Source of the DNA: Solimonas sp. K1W22B-7 | Lineage (GTDB): Bacteria > Pseudomonadota > Gammaproteobacteria > Nevskiales > Nevskiaceae | Length of the DNA: 64,000 nt | NCBI RefSeq assembly: GCF_003428335.1 | Contig: NZ_CP031704.1 | Span: 558,001-622,000 of the forward strand | Direction: 5' to 3' | Shown here: one piece after another, positions 53,772 through 62,101 of the stretch | Layout: each line of letters opens with the position of its first letter | Numbering within the stretch: the first letter of the stretch is position 1 | Translations under genes and position numbers: made by a program | The notes under the pieces: model-generated | Databases searched by the model: none | The model's input: the letters and a program-made list of their open reading frames with translations, nothing else | What the model was told of the DNA's origin: nothing

Positions 53772-54578
53772 TCAGCGGCCGGCAAAGGAGTCGGCCAGGA
53801 AGTCGCGCATCATCGCGAAAGCGCGTCGGGCGGACTTGGCGTCGTACATCGCCTTGCCCGGCTGGTTGGCGTCGGGGTCGGTGAAGGAATGCACCGCGCC
53901 GCCGAAGCGCACCATCTGCCAGTCGGCCTTGGCGGTGCGCATCTCGTCGAGGAAGGCGTTGATCTGCGCCACCGGCACGTAGGGGTCGGAGTCGCCGTGC
54001 AGCACCAGGATGCGCGTCTTCGGCGGCTGGCTCGGCGCGGGTGCGTCGAGCGAGGGATTGCCGTGGAAGGACACCACCGCGTCCAGTTCCTCGCCGGTGC
54101 GTGCCAGTTCCAGCACCGTGGAGCCGCCGAAGCAGAAGCCGATGGCGGCAATGCGCTCGGCATTGGCCGGCAGCTTGAGCCGCTTCACCGCAGCCTGCGC
54201 CTGTTCCTTGGCGGCCTTGACGCGGGTGCGCAGCAGCAGGCGGTTGCCGTAGAGCTGGCCCACCAGCTTGCCGGCCGCGTCCGGGTTGGCGGGCTGCTGG
54301 TCGCGGCCGTACATGTCGGCCAGGAACACCACGTAGTCGCGCCCGGCGATCTGGCGCGCCTGCCGGCGGTTGGCCTCGGAAGTGCCCATCCAGTTCGGCA
54401 CCATCAGCACCACGGGCCGCTTTTTCGGGCCGGCGCTGTCGTAGTAGATGTAGCCGCGGTAGGGCTGGTCACCGACGCTGTAGTCGACGGTCTTCTCGAT
54501 GCCCTTGGCCTGCGCGCCGCAGGCGGCGCAGAGCGCGCAGGCGGCGAGCCAGCGCAGGATGCGGTTGCGGGTTTTCAT
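53772..54578 (-). CDS. exported dienelactone-hydrolase family protein
   Basis: 268 residues: a signal peptide (1-24) is unusual for this mostly cytoplasmic family. Nucleophile Cys149 (GFCFGG), Asp in HGDSDPYVPV and His in GAVHSFTD make the Cys-His-Asp triad of dienelactone hydrolase. VVLMVPNWMGTSEANRRQAR is a typical start of the domain. It is a periplasmic hydrolase of unknown substrate. It follows the DUF1993 gene on the same strand with 28 bases between. Confidence 0.9.
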   Translation of the reverse strand: MKTRNRILRWLAACALCAACGAQAKGIEKTVDYSVGDQPYRGYIYYDSAGPKKRPVVLMVPNWMGTSEANRRQARQIAGRDYVVFLADMYGRDQQPANPDAAGKLVGQLYGNRLLLRTRVKAAKEQAQAAVKRLKLPANAERIAAIGFCFGGSTVLELARTGEELDAVVSFHGNPSLDAPAPSQPPKTRILVLHGDSDPYVPVAQINAFLDEMRTAKADWQMVRFGGAVHSFTDPDANQPGKAMYDAKSARRAFAMMRDFLADSFAGR

Positions 54579-54606
54579 GGGCGCCTCCTTGCGTCAGCCG
54601 GTCGCC

Positions 54607-55113
54607 TCAGGGGCGGCCGATGAAGTCCTGCTTGCCCAGTTCGACCCCGTTGTGGCGCAGGATGTTGTAGGCCGTGGTGGCGTGGAAATAGGCGTTGGGC
54701 AGCACGAAGCCCTGCAGGTACTGCAGGCCGGTGAAATTCATCTCGCCGCGCGGCGACTTGAGCTGGATCGGCTTGTCCTCGCTGCCGTCGATCTGCCCGG
54801 GCTTGAAGCCCTGCAGGAAGGCGACGGTCTTGTCGATGCGCGCGATCAGGTCGTCGAAGCTGGTCTCGCTGTCCTCGTAGCGCGGCACGTCCACGCCGGC
54901 CAGGCGCGCGGCGCAGCCCTTGACCATGTCGGTGGCGATCTGGACCTGGCGCACCAGCGGGAACATGTCGGGGTAGAGGCGGAAGCCGATCAGCGCGGCC
55001 GGCTCCAGTTTGCGCGACTCGACATGGGCGGCGGCCTTTTCGAGGATGCCGCGGAGGTTGCCGAGCAGGCGGACGAAGGCCGGCACGGAGGCCGTGTACA
55101 TGGTCAGGCTCAT
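54607..55113 (-). CDS. DUF1993 family protein
   Basis: 168 residues, helical, with no signal. MYTASVPAFVRLLGNLRGIL and FVLPNAYFHATTAYNILRHN are characteristic of DUF1993, a DinB-like four-helix bundle. Conserved His residues (HATTAY, LRHNG) could bind metal. The family is widespread and uncharacterised. Confidence 0.88.
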   Translation of the reverse strand: MSLTMYTASVPAFVRLLGNLRGILEKAAAHVESRKLEPAALIGFRLYPDMFPLVRQVQIATDMVKGCAARLAGVDVPRYEDSETSFDDLIARIDKTVAFLQGFKPGQIDGSEDKPIQLKSPRGEMNFTGLQYLQGFVLPNAYFHATTAYNILRHNGVELGKQDFIGRP

Positions 55114-55282
55114 GGAATACCTCGCAGGATCATAGGGTTCGGATGCCGGATTCTAAGCCTTAGTGGCGCCGCCGGGTTGAACTGCGATCCGGCACCCCGC
55201 CGCGAATTGCAGGTTCAGATTCGGTTAAGACCATTGCGCTAGCTTCAGAGCCGTCACCACCGCGATCAGAGGTCGCACGAAC

Positions 55283-55762
55283 ATGAAACGCACCATCCTG
55301 GGTTTTCTCGCTCTTGTCGCCGCCGCCGCGGTCACCCCTTCCTATGCCGGTAGTGATCGCGCGGTCGGCGCGGTCATCGGTGGTGTTGCCGGCGGCGCCA
55401 TCGGCAACCAGGTCGGCGGCCAGGACGGCGCCGTGGTCGGTGCGGTACTGGGCGCCGTGCTCGGCGTAGCCGTTGCCGACGACCATGATCGCCGTCCGGA
55501 CTACCGCTACTCGTCCTACCGCGAGGACTACTACGCCCCGCCGCCGCGGGTGGAGCACCGCTACTACCGTGAACCGCCGCGGGTGGTCTACCACCAGTAT
55601 CGCGAGCCGGTGCGCCACGTCTACTACCGTGACCGCGGCTACCGCCACGACTACCGTCATGACCGTCGCGACTACCGCAACGATCACCGCGGCAACGGCC
55701 GCTGGGATCGCAACGACCGCCACGACCGCGACGACCGTCGCGATCATCGCGGCCGCCACTGA
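55283..55762 (+). CDS. exported glycine-zipper protein with Tyr/Arg/His-rich tail
   Basis: 159 residues: signal peptide 1-22 (SYA-G). A glycine-zipper hairpin follows at about 25-68 (VGAVIGGVAGGAIGNQVGGQ...), as in the SlyB/Rcs-type 2TM domain, and the second half is made of Tyr, Arg, His and Asp (YYREPPRVVYHQYREP, DRRDYRNDHRG). The zipper could span or associate with a membrane; the charged tail may be disordered. The terminator is directly downstream. Confidence 0.88.
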   Translation: MKRTILGFLALVAAAAVTPSYAGSDRAVGAVIGGVAGGAIGNQVGGQDGAVVGAVLGAVLGVAVADDHDRRPDYRYSSYREDYYAPPPRVEHRYYREPPRVVYHQYREPVRHVYYRDRGYRHDYRHDRRDYRNDHRGNGRWDRNDRHDRDDRRDHRGRH

Positions 55763-55780
55763 AGGCGCTCGGCAGACCGG

Positions 55781-55811
55781 AAAAGGCGGGCTTCGGCCCG
55801 CCTTTTCTTTT
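55781..55811. terminator. intrinsic terminator after the glycine-zipper gene
   Basis: AAAAGGCGGGC, TTCG tetraloop, GCCCGCCTTTTCTTTT. Confidence 0.93.
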
Positions 55812-55822
55812 ATGCTCGCCGC

Positions 55823-56029
55823 ATGGACGAAGACCGCCTGATCGAGCTGGAAATCCGCTTCGCGCACCAGGAGGAAACCCTGCGCGTGCTCAATGACCTG
55901 GTCATCGCGCAGCAGGAACGTATCGCCCGCCTGGAACAGATCTGCCGGCAGCTGGCGGAGCGGGCGGCCGGGCTGGGGGACGGGCTGCTCAAGGCAACGG
56001 TCCAGGACGAGGTTCCGCCGCACTACTGA
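55823..56029 (+). CDS. slyX: SlyX family protein
   Basis: 68 residues, almost all coiled coil (LIELEIRFAHQEETLRVLND), ending in the SlyX-typical VPPHY. The size and ending fit SlyX. Function unknown; found next to slyD or other small genes in enterics. It starts directly behind a terminator, so it needs its own promoter. Confidence 0.9.
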   Translation: MDEDRLIELEIRFAHQEETLRVLNDLVIAQQERIARLEQICRQLAERAAGLGDGLLKATVQDEVPPHY

Positions 56030-56130
56030 GGCGATGCCCCGGGCCTGCGCGCCGTGGCTTGAATCCCCCGGGTTCCGGCCCTACCTTGGAGCGGTAGGCG
56101 GCCGTCCGGCCGCGAAGCCGGGAAGACCCC

Positions 56131-56760
56131 ATGATCAGCTCACTGTTCGGCGGCAGCAGCCTGCGCATCAGCCCCAAGGACTTTCCGGCCGCCACGATCG
56201 ACACGCCGCTGGCGGCGGCCCCCGGCCGCGCGCTGGCGGTGCTGGCCGGCGGCTGCTTCTGGTGCGTGGAGGCGGTGTACCGCGAACTCGACGGCGTGCT
56301 GTCGGTGGTGTCCGGTTATTCCGGCGGCAGCGCCGAGACCGCCGACTACAAGAGCGTCTGCAGCGGCCGCACCGAGCACGCCGAGGTGATCCAGGTGGAA
56401 TACGATCCCTCGCGCCTGACGTTCGGCGCGTTGCTGAAGATCTTCTTCGCGGTGGCGCACGATCCGACGCAGCTCAACCGCCAGGGCAACGACGTGGGTC
56501 CGCAGTACCGCTCGGCGATCTTCCATGCCGACGAGGAACAGAAGCGGGTGGCCGAAGCCTACATCCGCCAGCTCGACGCGGCCGGCGCCTACTCCTCGAA
56601 GATCGTCACGCGGCTGGAGCCGCTGCAGGATTTCTTCGAGGCCGAGGCCTATCACCAGAACTACGCCGCGCTGAACCCGGGCCAGGGCTACATCCAGGCC
56701 GTGGCGCAGCCCAAGGTGGACAAGCTGCGCCAGTACTTCGGCGAGCAGCTCAAGGGCTAG
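56131..56760 (+). CDS. msrA: peptide-methionine (S)-S-oxide reductase MsrA
   Basis: 209 residues; catalytic Cys42 in the motif GGCFWCVEA, then SGYSGGSAETADYKSVCSGR, HAEVIQVEYDP, and FFEAEAYHQNYAALNPGQGY. The 40 residues before the motif are longer than in minimal MsrA and resemble the E. coli-type N-terminus. There is no signal peptide, so it is cytoplasmic. It repairs oxidised methionine in proteins. MsrB is not in the window. Confidence 0.96.
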   Translation: MISSLFGGSSLRISPKDFPAATIDTPLAAAPGRALAVLAGGCFWCVEAVYRELDGVLSVVSGYSGGSAETADYKSVCSGRTEHAEVIQVEYDPSRLTFGALLKIFFAVAHDPTQLNRQGNDVGPQYRSAIFHADEEQKRVAEAYIRQLDAAGAYSSKIVTRLEPLQDFFEAEAYHQNYAALNPGQGYIQAVAQPKVDKLRQYFGEQLKG

Positions 56761-56866
56761 CATTCCGCTGACGTTCATCGGAGGCCTGGTCCGGAGTTTC
56801 CGTTCCGGCGCCGTTCAGGCTGCGATTGCGATGCTGGTTTCGTGATTTCCAGGAAGGAGAACGAAC

Positions 56867-57145
56867 ATGCAACGCAAGGAAGACATCCTCAGCCGCCTCG
56901 ACGAGCTGCTCACCGCCGAACTGCCGGACCTGTCCAGCGACTTCGATTTCGATGACGACCTGCTGCGGGGTCTCGGCGAGCGCAGCGGCGGATTCGACGA
57001 CCTGACGCCGGCGACCCTGCTGCGCGAACACGGCAGCCGCTGGGCCACGCGTGCGGGCGAGGACGATGTCGGCCTCGACGATCCCGATGCCTTCGCGCTC
57101 AGCGAGGCCTGGGAAATGGAAAGGCCGCGGCACCGCCTGCACTAG
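56867..57145 (+). CDS. small acidic protein of unknown function
   Basis: 92 residues with AAGGAG ahead of the ATG. Strongly acidic: SSDFDFDDDLLRGLGE and GEDDVGLDDPDAFALSE. No signal, no Cys, no membrane helix. Codon use (GC-rich third positions) fits a real gene. No family recognised; it lies between msrA and a convergent flavin reductase. Confidence 0.65.
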   Translation: MQRKEDILSRLDELLTAELPDLSSDFDFDDDLLRGLGERSGGFDDLTPATLLREHGSRWATRAGEDDVGLDDPDAFALSEAWEMERPRHRLH

Positions 57146-57231
57146 GCGATTTGCACGGCGCCCTATGGCCACCGTGCAGGCCCCGGGAAGGCCGGCCGTG
57201 GCGGCGCCGGTTGTGGGCGCTGATGGACGCG

Positions 57232-57795
57232 CTATGGCAGACCCTGCTTGAGGCAGCGCGTCCACTGCACCAGCGCGGCGAGCTGCTTGCGGATCATCTC
57301 TCGGGTCTTCTCGTCCTTCAGTTCGCCGTCGGCGCCGAAGGCGTCCGCGGCCGGGCCGATCATCACCTCCGGCTTGTTCAGCGGATGCATGTCGAGGAAC
57401 ACGAAGACCTGTCGCAGGTGGTACTGCGCGCGTGCGGTGCCGAGCTTGCCGGCAGAGGCTCCCAGGATCGCCACCGGCTTGCCGCTCCAGGCGCTGTCGC
57501 CGTAGGGGCGCGAGGCCCAGTCGATGGCATTCTTCAGTACGCCGGGAATCGAATAGTTGTACTCGGGCGTGGCGATCAGGATCGCATCGGCCTGGCGGAT
57601 CTGCCGCTTGAACTCGGTGACCGCCGCGGGCGGGGTTTTTTCCTCGTCCTCGCTGAAGGGCGGAATGGGAGCCAGGTCGAACAGCTCCAGGCTCGCCTCC
57701 TGCGGCAGCAGCTGCTGCGCCGCGCGCAGGGCCGCGCGGTTGTAGGATTTCTGGCGCAGACTGCCGGCGAAACCGAGAATCTTGACGTTGGACAT
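57232..57795 (-). CDS. NADPH-dependent FMN reductase family protein
   Basis: 187 residues from the ATG at 57795. FAGSLRQKSYNRAALRAAQQ is the phosphate-binding loop; ILIATPEYNYSIPGVLKNAI with ASRPYG and GASAGKLGTARAQYHLRQ are signatures of the ArsH/ChrR/YieF branch. It is a cytoplasmic flavoprotein that reduces quinones or metals with NAD(P)H. It is divergent from the EF-hand genes across a region with an operator-like inverted repeat. Confidence 0.92.
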   Translation of the reverse strand: MSNVKILGFAGSLRQKSYNRAALRAAQQLLPQEASLELFDLAPIPPFSEDEEKTPPAAVTEFKRQIRQADAILIATPEYNYSIPGVLKNAIDWASRPYGDSAWSGKPVAILGASAGKLGTARAQYHLRQVFVFLDMHPLNKPEVMIGPAADAFGADGELKDEKTREMIRKQLAALVQWTRCLKQGLP

Positions 57796-57867
57796 GGCGG
57801 CTCCCTTGAAGTGGATTTGGACCAGACGAACGGTACGGCCTGGCGGAACTATCCGCCGCGCCCACAG

Positions 57868-57888
57868 GGTCTCACAATCATTGAGACC
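57868..57888. promoter_or_regulatory. operator-like inverted repeat between divergent genes
   Basis: GGTCTCA-CAATCAT-TGAGACC: 7-base perfect arms with a 7-base spacer, lying 25 bases before the EF-hand start and 73 bases before the flavin reductase start. Confidence 0.35.
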
Positions 57889-57912
57889 AGGGATGTCCGG
57901 AGGAATTTCGTC

Positions 57913-58383
57913 ATGAAGACCGTCAGCATCGTCAGTGTGGGACTGGTGTTCGTCGCAGCGGCTGCGACGTCGCAGCAAACGGCGCATGGCCAGGGCCGTA
58001 TCGGTGGCGTGGCCCCGGCGGACTCCGCCACCGCGAACCCGTCCCGGGCTCCGGCTGCCAGCGATCCTCTCGCGATACCCGTACCGCCGCCGGTGGTGCA
58101 GCCCGCCCCCGGTGCCGGCCAGATCAACCGGATCCCTTCCGGCCGCAGCTCGAGTTCGATCAGCACCCCCTCGGCGGGGGTGGGTACGTCTGGCGGGGCT
58201 GTCGGGGTTGGCGGCGCGAGCTTTCTCGACCTCGACATCAACGGCGACGGGCGTCTCATGCGCGGCGAATTGCGCGACCCCCTGCTGGTCTCGAACTTCC
58301 GGCAACTGGACATGAACAACGACGGCGCGCTGTCGGCACAGGAGTACGGGCGTTTCGGCACCGAGCCATTCCTGCCGCGTTAA
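57913..58383 (+). CDS. exported EF-hand protein 1
   Basis: 156 residues from the ATG at 57913. Signal peptide about 1-26 (AHG-Q), a low-complexity Pro/Ala/Ser/Gly region, then two EF-hand loops near the end: DINGDGRLMRGE and DMNNDGALSAQE, each with Asp at 1, Asn at 3, Asp at 5 and Glu at 12. It should bind calcium in the periplasm. A second EF-hand gene follows after 92 bases. Confidence 0.87.
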   Translation: MKTVSIVSVGLVFVAAAATSQQTAHGQGRIGGVAPADSATANPSRAPAASDPLAIPVPPPVVQPAPGAGQINRIPSGRSSSSISTPSAGVGTSGGAVGVGGASFLDLDINGDGRLMRGELRDPLLVSNFRQLDMNNDGALSAQEYGRFGTEPFLPR

Positions 58384-58475
58384 GCGTCCGCTCAGCCGTG
58401 CTGCGCTAGGGTGATCGGGTGCCTCGACGGCCTGTTGCCGCCGGGGCATTTCGATCCCGAAACCAGGAGATACAC

Positions 58476-58838
58476 ATGAAAAGGAACTTCATCGTCGGCC
58501 TCGGCCTGACCCTCGCCGCCGGTGCGGCCTTCGCGGCCGACAGCGGCGTCCTCCCCTCGGCGGCCCCGTCCGCTGCCCCGTCCGCCAGGATCGGTGCGAC
58601 CGTCGACGCCAGCGCCGACACGGCAACCGGCGCCGCGGCCAGCGTGGGCGCCGATTTCGGCAAGCTCGACGCCAATGCCGACGGCAAGCTGACCCGTGCC
58701 GAACTCAAGGGCAACTCGGAAATGACGGCGCGCTTCAAGGCGCTTGACAAGAACAAGGACGGCAAGCTGTCGTCCGACGAGTATGCCGCCCGCAATGCCG
58801 ATACCGGCGGCTCGGGCCTGGACAAGCCGATCAACTAA
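58476..58838 (+). CDS. exported EF-hand protein 2
   Basis: 120 residues from the ATG at 58476 (AGGAGA ahead). Signal peptide 1-21 (FAA-D), an Ala/Ser/Pro spacer, then two canonical EF-hand loops: DANADGKLTRAE and DKNKDGKLSSDE. It is closely related in design to the gene before it, so the pair may come from duplication. Calcium binding is predicted; role unknown. Confidence 0.88.
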   Translation: MKRNFIVGLGLTLAAGAAFAADSGVLPSAAPSAAPSARIGATVDASADTATGAAASVGADFGKLDANADGKLTRAELKGNSEMTARFKALDKNKDGKLSSDEYAARNADTGGSGLDKPIN

Positions 58839-58856
58839 GGCTTGCACCGCTGCAAG

Positions 58857-58884
58857 AAAACGGGCCGCGAAAGCGGCCCGTTTT
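58857..58884. terminator. bidirectional terminator between EF-hand 2 and the fatty acid hydroxylase
   Basis: AAAACGGGCCGC, GAAA loop, GCGGCCCGTTTT between two convergent genes. Confidence 0.9.
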
Positions 58885-58899
58885 CCGTTTCGGCGCCTG

Positions 58900-60066
58900 T
58901 CAGTGCTTGTCCGCGTGCGGCGCCTCGGACTGGCCGGCGCGCTTGAACGGCCATATCAGTTGCGCCCACCAGCCTTCCGGCAGGCGATAGCCGAGCACGC
59001 CGTAAGTGGTCGGCCAGCGGTCCCTGGGCAGGTACTTGGTGCCGAACAGCGCGTCGATCCAGGGGAAGTGCAGGGCGAAGTTCTTGTCCAGCGCCTCCTG
59101 CTCGGAGCTGTGATGCCAGTGATGGAAGCGCGGCAGTGCGACGACGTGTTCCAGGAAGCCGAAGCGTCCGCCGACGTTGGTGTGCAGGAACACGGCGTGG
59201 AACGACACGAAGGCGAGGTAGGCATATACCGCAGGCTGCGCGAAACCGAGCAGGAACAGCGGCATGAAGGTGGTGCTGCGCACGATCACGATGTCGAGCA
59301 GGTGCAGGCGCGAGCCGGCGATCCAGTCCATGTGGTCCACCGAGTGATGCACCGCATGAAAGCGCCACATCCAGGTGGTGTGGAAGCTGCGGTGGATCGC
59401 GTACTCGGCGAGGTCGGCCACGACCAGCACCTCGATGAACTGCAGCCACAGCGGTTGCAGCTGGACCAGCTTCTGCAGCTGTTCGATGCTGGGAAACGAG
59501 GCGAAGACCACCGTGGCCGGCAGCAGCGTGAGATAGGTGATCAGCTGCACCAGCAGGTGGCTGACGAAGAAGTGCTGCATGTCGGTGACCCAGCCGCGGC
59601 GGAACACGCTCTGGTCGCGGTGGTGGGGGAACATGCGCTCCATCGGCACGAACACCAGGGTCAGCACCAGCAGGGTCAGGATGAACCAGTCCAGGCCGAG
59701 GTAGAAATGCCGATCGGTGCTGCTGTACTTGCCCAGCGGCACGTCGGAGCCGCCCAGGGCCACCGCGGTCAGCGCCAGCAGGATGCCGGTGACGGCCAGT
59801 ACCTTCTTGCGCCGCAGCATGGCGCTGAGGAAGGCCAGGAAGAACGACAGGCCGATCGACAGCTCCAGGATCGCGCGCATCAGCGGGATCGGATACTTGC
59901 CGCGCATCTCAGCGAACACCAGGTACTCGGGCCAGCGGAAGCACAGCACCGCGAAGATCGACAGCGCACCGAGAAAGACCGACAGCGTGCCGCTGATCCA
60001 GCCCGATCCGAATCCCGCCGGCTCATCGCTGGCGAAAGTCCTGGTGACCCACTGCTCCATCGACAT
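58900..60066 (-). CDS. fatty acid hydroxylase / sterol desaturase family protein
   Basis: 388 residues; six or more membrane helices. The histidine boxes of the diiron site are HRSFH, HAVHHS and HHWHH, in the usual order in the C-terminal half (AEYAIHRSFHTTWMWRFHAV). The N-terminal half (four helices, about 26-145) is an extra membrane domain. It should hydroxylate or desaturate a lipid. Two Met codons at positions 1 and 3 are both possible starts. Confidence 0.92.
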   Translation of the reverse strand: MSMEQWVTRTFASDEPAGFGSGWISGTLSVFLGALSIFAVLCFRWPEYLVFAEMRGKYPIPLMRAILELSIGLSFFLAFLSAMLRRKKVLAVTGILLALTAVALGGSDVPLGKYSSTDRHFYLGLDWFILTLLVLTLVFVPMERMFPHHRDQSVFRRGWVTDMQHFFVSHLLVQLITYLTLLPATVVFASFPSIEQLQKLVQLQPLWLQFIEVLVVADLAEYAIHRSFHTTWMWRFHAVHHSVDHMDWIAGSRLHLLDIVIVRSTTFMPLFLLGFAQPAVYAYLAFVSFHAVFLHTNVGGRFGFLEHVVALPRFHHWHHSSEQEALDKNFALHFPWIDALFGTKYLPRDRWPTTYGVLGYRLPEGWWAQLIWPFKRAGQSEAPHADKH

Positions 60067-60138
60067 TGTCTTCCCTCCCTGTCCCGGCGCCGATGTTACG
60101 GCGATGTGACAGGAAGGGCGAGGACGGCCGTCACAGCG

Positions 60139-60936
60139 TCACGGGTCGGGAACGAAGCCGGCCGGGAAGGGTTCGGGACGGTGCCGGGGCCGCGGGTGGT
60201 GTTCGCGCGGGATCACGCCCTGGGCGACGAGGTTGCGACGGGAGTCGTACCAGATGCTGATCACTTCCGCGGGCCGGCTGGAAGCGCGCTCGAAGGACGT
60301 CAGCTCCGCGCCCGACCACTGGCTGGCACCGTGGCCGGTGCCCAGGCGCGGTGCCGGTGCGCTGCGCGCCTTGGCCTCCGGTGCGGCGGCGCCGGCGCCT
60401 GAGCCGGCCTGGGACTCGAGACGGTCGGCCGAGGGGGCCTCCATTTCGCGCCGCTCGAACCAGGCCGGTTCGCGCCGCTGCTCTTCGAACAGCGCCACGC
60501 CGATCACGCCGACGTCGTCGGGGCGGCCGGTGCGCGCGGCGTAGGAGTCCGGCAGGGTGGTGAAGTAGAAACGCGCGACGCGGTCCATGCTCTTGCGCCA
60601 GCCGTCGACGCGCAATTCGTCCCAGGCGGGTAGCACGTAGCCACCCTGGGCGGTCGAGGCGGTCTGGCCGCTGAGGACATTGACGCCATCGACGCTGGTG
60701 ACCGCCAGCAGGCGCTCGCCCTGGCGGCTGCGCAGGTGGATTTCGTACTCGTGGCCGGGTTCGCCGGCGACGTAGTTGCGGCCGCGGTGGCGGTACAGCG
60801 GCAGGTAGCGGCCATCGCTGCGGTCGTAGACCTGCAGTTCGGCGCGGGAGCCGGCGGTGGCGTCGTGGGGCGAATCATGGGCCGGGGCTGCCAGCGGCAG
60901 CAGGGCGGCGATCAACAGCAGGGCGGGTTTGAACAT
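60139..60936 (-). CDS. exported protein of unknown function
   Basis: 265 residues from the ATG at 60936. Signal peptide 1-19 (APA-H). A beta-rich domain follows (about 30-150; YLPLYRHRGRNYVAGEPGHE, LLAVTSVDGVNVLSG and ARTGRPDDVGVIGVALFEE), then an Ala/Pro-rich linker and a C-terminal motif GTGHGASQWSGAELTSFERA. The last part is His/Pro/Arg-rich. The GVIGVALFEE type is common among proteobacterial hypotheticals; I know of no function. Confidence 0.82.
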   Translation of the reverse strand: MFKPALLLIAALLPLAAPAHDSPHDATAGSRAELQVYDRSDGRYLPLYRHRGRNYVAGEPGHEYEIHLRSRQGERLLAVTSVDGVNVLSGQTASTAQGGYVLPAWDELRVDGWRKSMDRVARFYFTTLPDSYAARTGRPDDVGVIGVALFEEQRREPAWFERREMEAPSADRLESQAGSGAGAAAPEAKARSAPAPRLGTGHGASQWSGAELTSFERASSRPAEVISIWYDSRRNLVAQGVIPREHHPRPRHRPEPFPAGFVPDP

Positions 60937-60992
60937 GCTCAGGCTCGTTTGGGGGACCTGGGGATGTAAACGGCTGCAGCCCTGAAACGGGG

Positions 60993-61412
60993 TTAATCGT
61001 CGGTGGAGCGCCGCAATGTCTTGACCCTGGCGCGCCGCGTCTTGCCCTCCAGGCGCTGCTGGCGCTGGGCGCGGCTGGGCTTGGTGGCCTTGCGCGCCTT
61101 GGGCACGGTGGCGGCGCGGCGGATCAGCGCGGCCAGTCGCTCCAGCGCGGCCTCGCGATTCTGCTCCAGGCTGCGGTGCTCCTGGGCCTTGATCACGATC
61201 ACGCCCTCGCGCGTCAGCTGCTGGCCGCCGGACTGCAGCAGGCGTGCCTTGCAGTCCTCCGGCAGGGAGGACGCGGCGATGTCGAAACGCAGCTGGGCGG
61301 CGTTGGAGGTCTTGTTGATGTTCTGGCCGCCGGCACCCTGGGCGCGGATCGCGGTGAGGCGGATTTCGTCCAGGGCAATGGACAGGCGGGGGTTGATGGT
61401 CAGCAGGCTCAC
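60993..61412 (-). CDS. arfB: alternative ribosome-rescue factor ArfB (peptidyl-tRNA hydrolase)
   Basis: 139 residues from the GTG at 61412, chosen because homology to YaeJ begins there (LSIALDEIRLTAIRAQGAGG); an ATG at 61544 in frame would add 44 unlike residues. The GGQ motif is present in AQGAGGQNINKTS, as in class I release factors. LRFDIAASSLPEDCKARLL and IVIKAQEHRSLEQNREAALE follow, and the tail is Lys/Arg-rich (KARKATKPSRAQRQQR), which reaches into the empty mRNA channel. It frees ribosomes stalled without a stop codon. Confidence 0.93.
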   Translation of the reverse strand: MSLLTINPRLSIALDEIRLTAIRAQGAGGQNINKTSNAAQLRFDIAASSLPEDCKARLLQSGGQQLTREGVIVIKAQEHRSLEQNREAALERLAALIRRAATVPKARKATKPSRAQRQQRLEGKTRRARVKTLRRSTDD

Positions 61413-61816
61413 CGGTGAAGTCTGCGCAGCCGCGCGCGCAGCCGCAACTCGACGGCGTCCCGATAGCAGGGCGCCCGGCAGGCCCTTGCCGGACTCTCCC
61501 TGCCGGAGTTCTCGCCGCTGCCGCTTGAGCCCGGCCAGCGTCATGCACCGTTTCAGTGCAAACCTGATCCGGGGCCGTCAAAATGCTGAAGAACCCGGTC
61601 TGAGCCCTTGCTTTCTGGGCATTTTTCCCGGTTTTGCTATCGACAAACCTTTCTGATCCCGGTAAGGTCGGCTCCGCAGTCGCTTCAAGTATGTAAGCAG
61701 CATGGTGGTTTCCGTTGTCAGAAACGGCTCCGTAACACCCCGGCTACGTTCCTTGATCGTTTGCACCCTGCGGGCGGGATGGCCCGATTTTCTTCAACGT
61801 TTTAAGGAATGTATCA
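61413..61816. other. 404-base gene-free region between arfB and cold-shock gene 2
   Basis: Contains the arfB upstream region and what should be the long leader of the cold-shock gene. AT-rich patches at about 61620-61640 and 61690-61720 may hold its promoter. I see no gene or repeat. Confidence 0.5.
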
Positions 61817-62029
61817 ATGAGCAACGTTTCCACCGGCACCGTCAAGTGGTTCAATGAAGCCAAGGGCTTCGGCTTCATCACCCCGGAAGGCGGCGGCGAA
61901 GACCTCTTCGCGCACTTCAAGGAAATCCAGGGTTCGGGCTTCCGCACCCTGACCGAAGGCCAGCGCGTCGAGTTCAAGGCGCAGCGCGGTCCGAAGGGCA
62001 TGCAGGCGACGCAGATTCGCCCGCTCTAA
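61817..62029 (+). CDS. cold-shock protein (CspA family), copy 2
   Basis: 70 residues; differs from the protein at 42649 at only about 12 positions, mostly conservative. Same RNP1 KGFGFITP and RNP2 DLFAHF. A long leader and strong terminator again make it a single-gene unit. A TTGATCGTT string occurs in the leaders of both copies (42624 and 61753), at different distances from the start. Confidence 0.95.
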   Translation: MSNVSTGTVKWFNEAKGFGFITPEGGGEDLFAHFKEIQGSGFRTLTEGQRVEFKAQRGPKGMQATQIRPL

Positions 62030-62045
62030 GCCTCACCGCTTAGTC

Positions 62046-62077
62046 AAAAAACCGCGGCTTCGGCCGCGGTTTTTTTA
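62046..62077. terminator. intrinsic terminator after cold-shock gene 2
   Basis: AAAAAACCGCGGC, TTCG, GCCGCGGTTTTTTT. Confidence 0.93.
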
Positions 62078-62101
62078 TGCCCGTCGTATAACCTGATCGC
62101 C

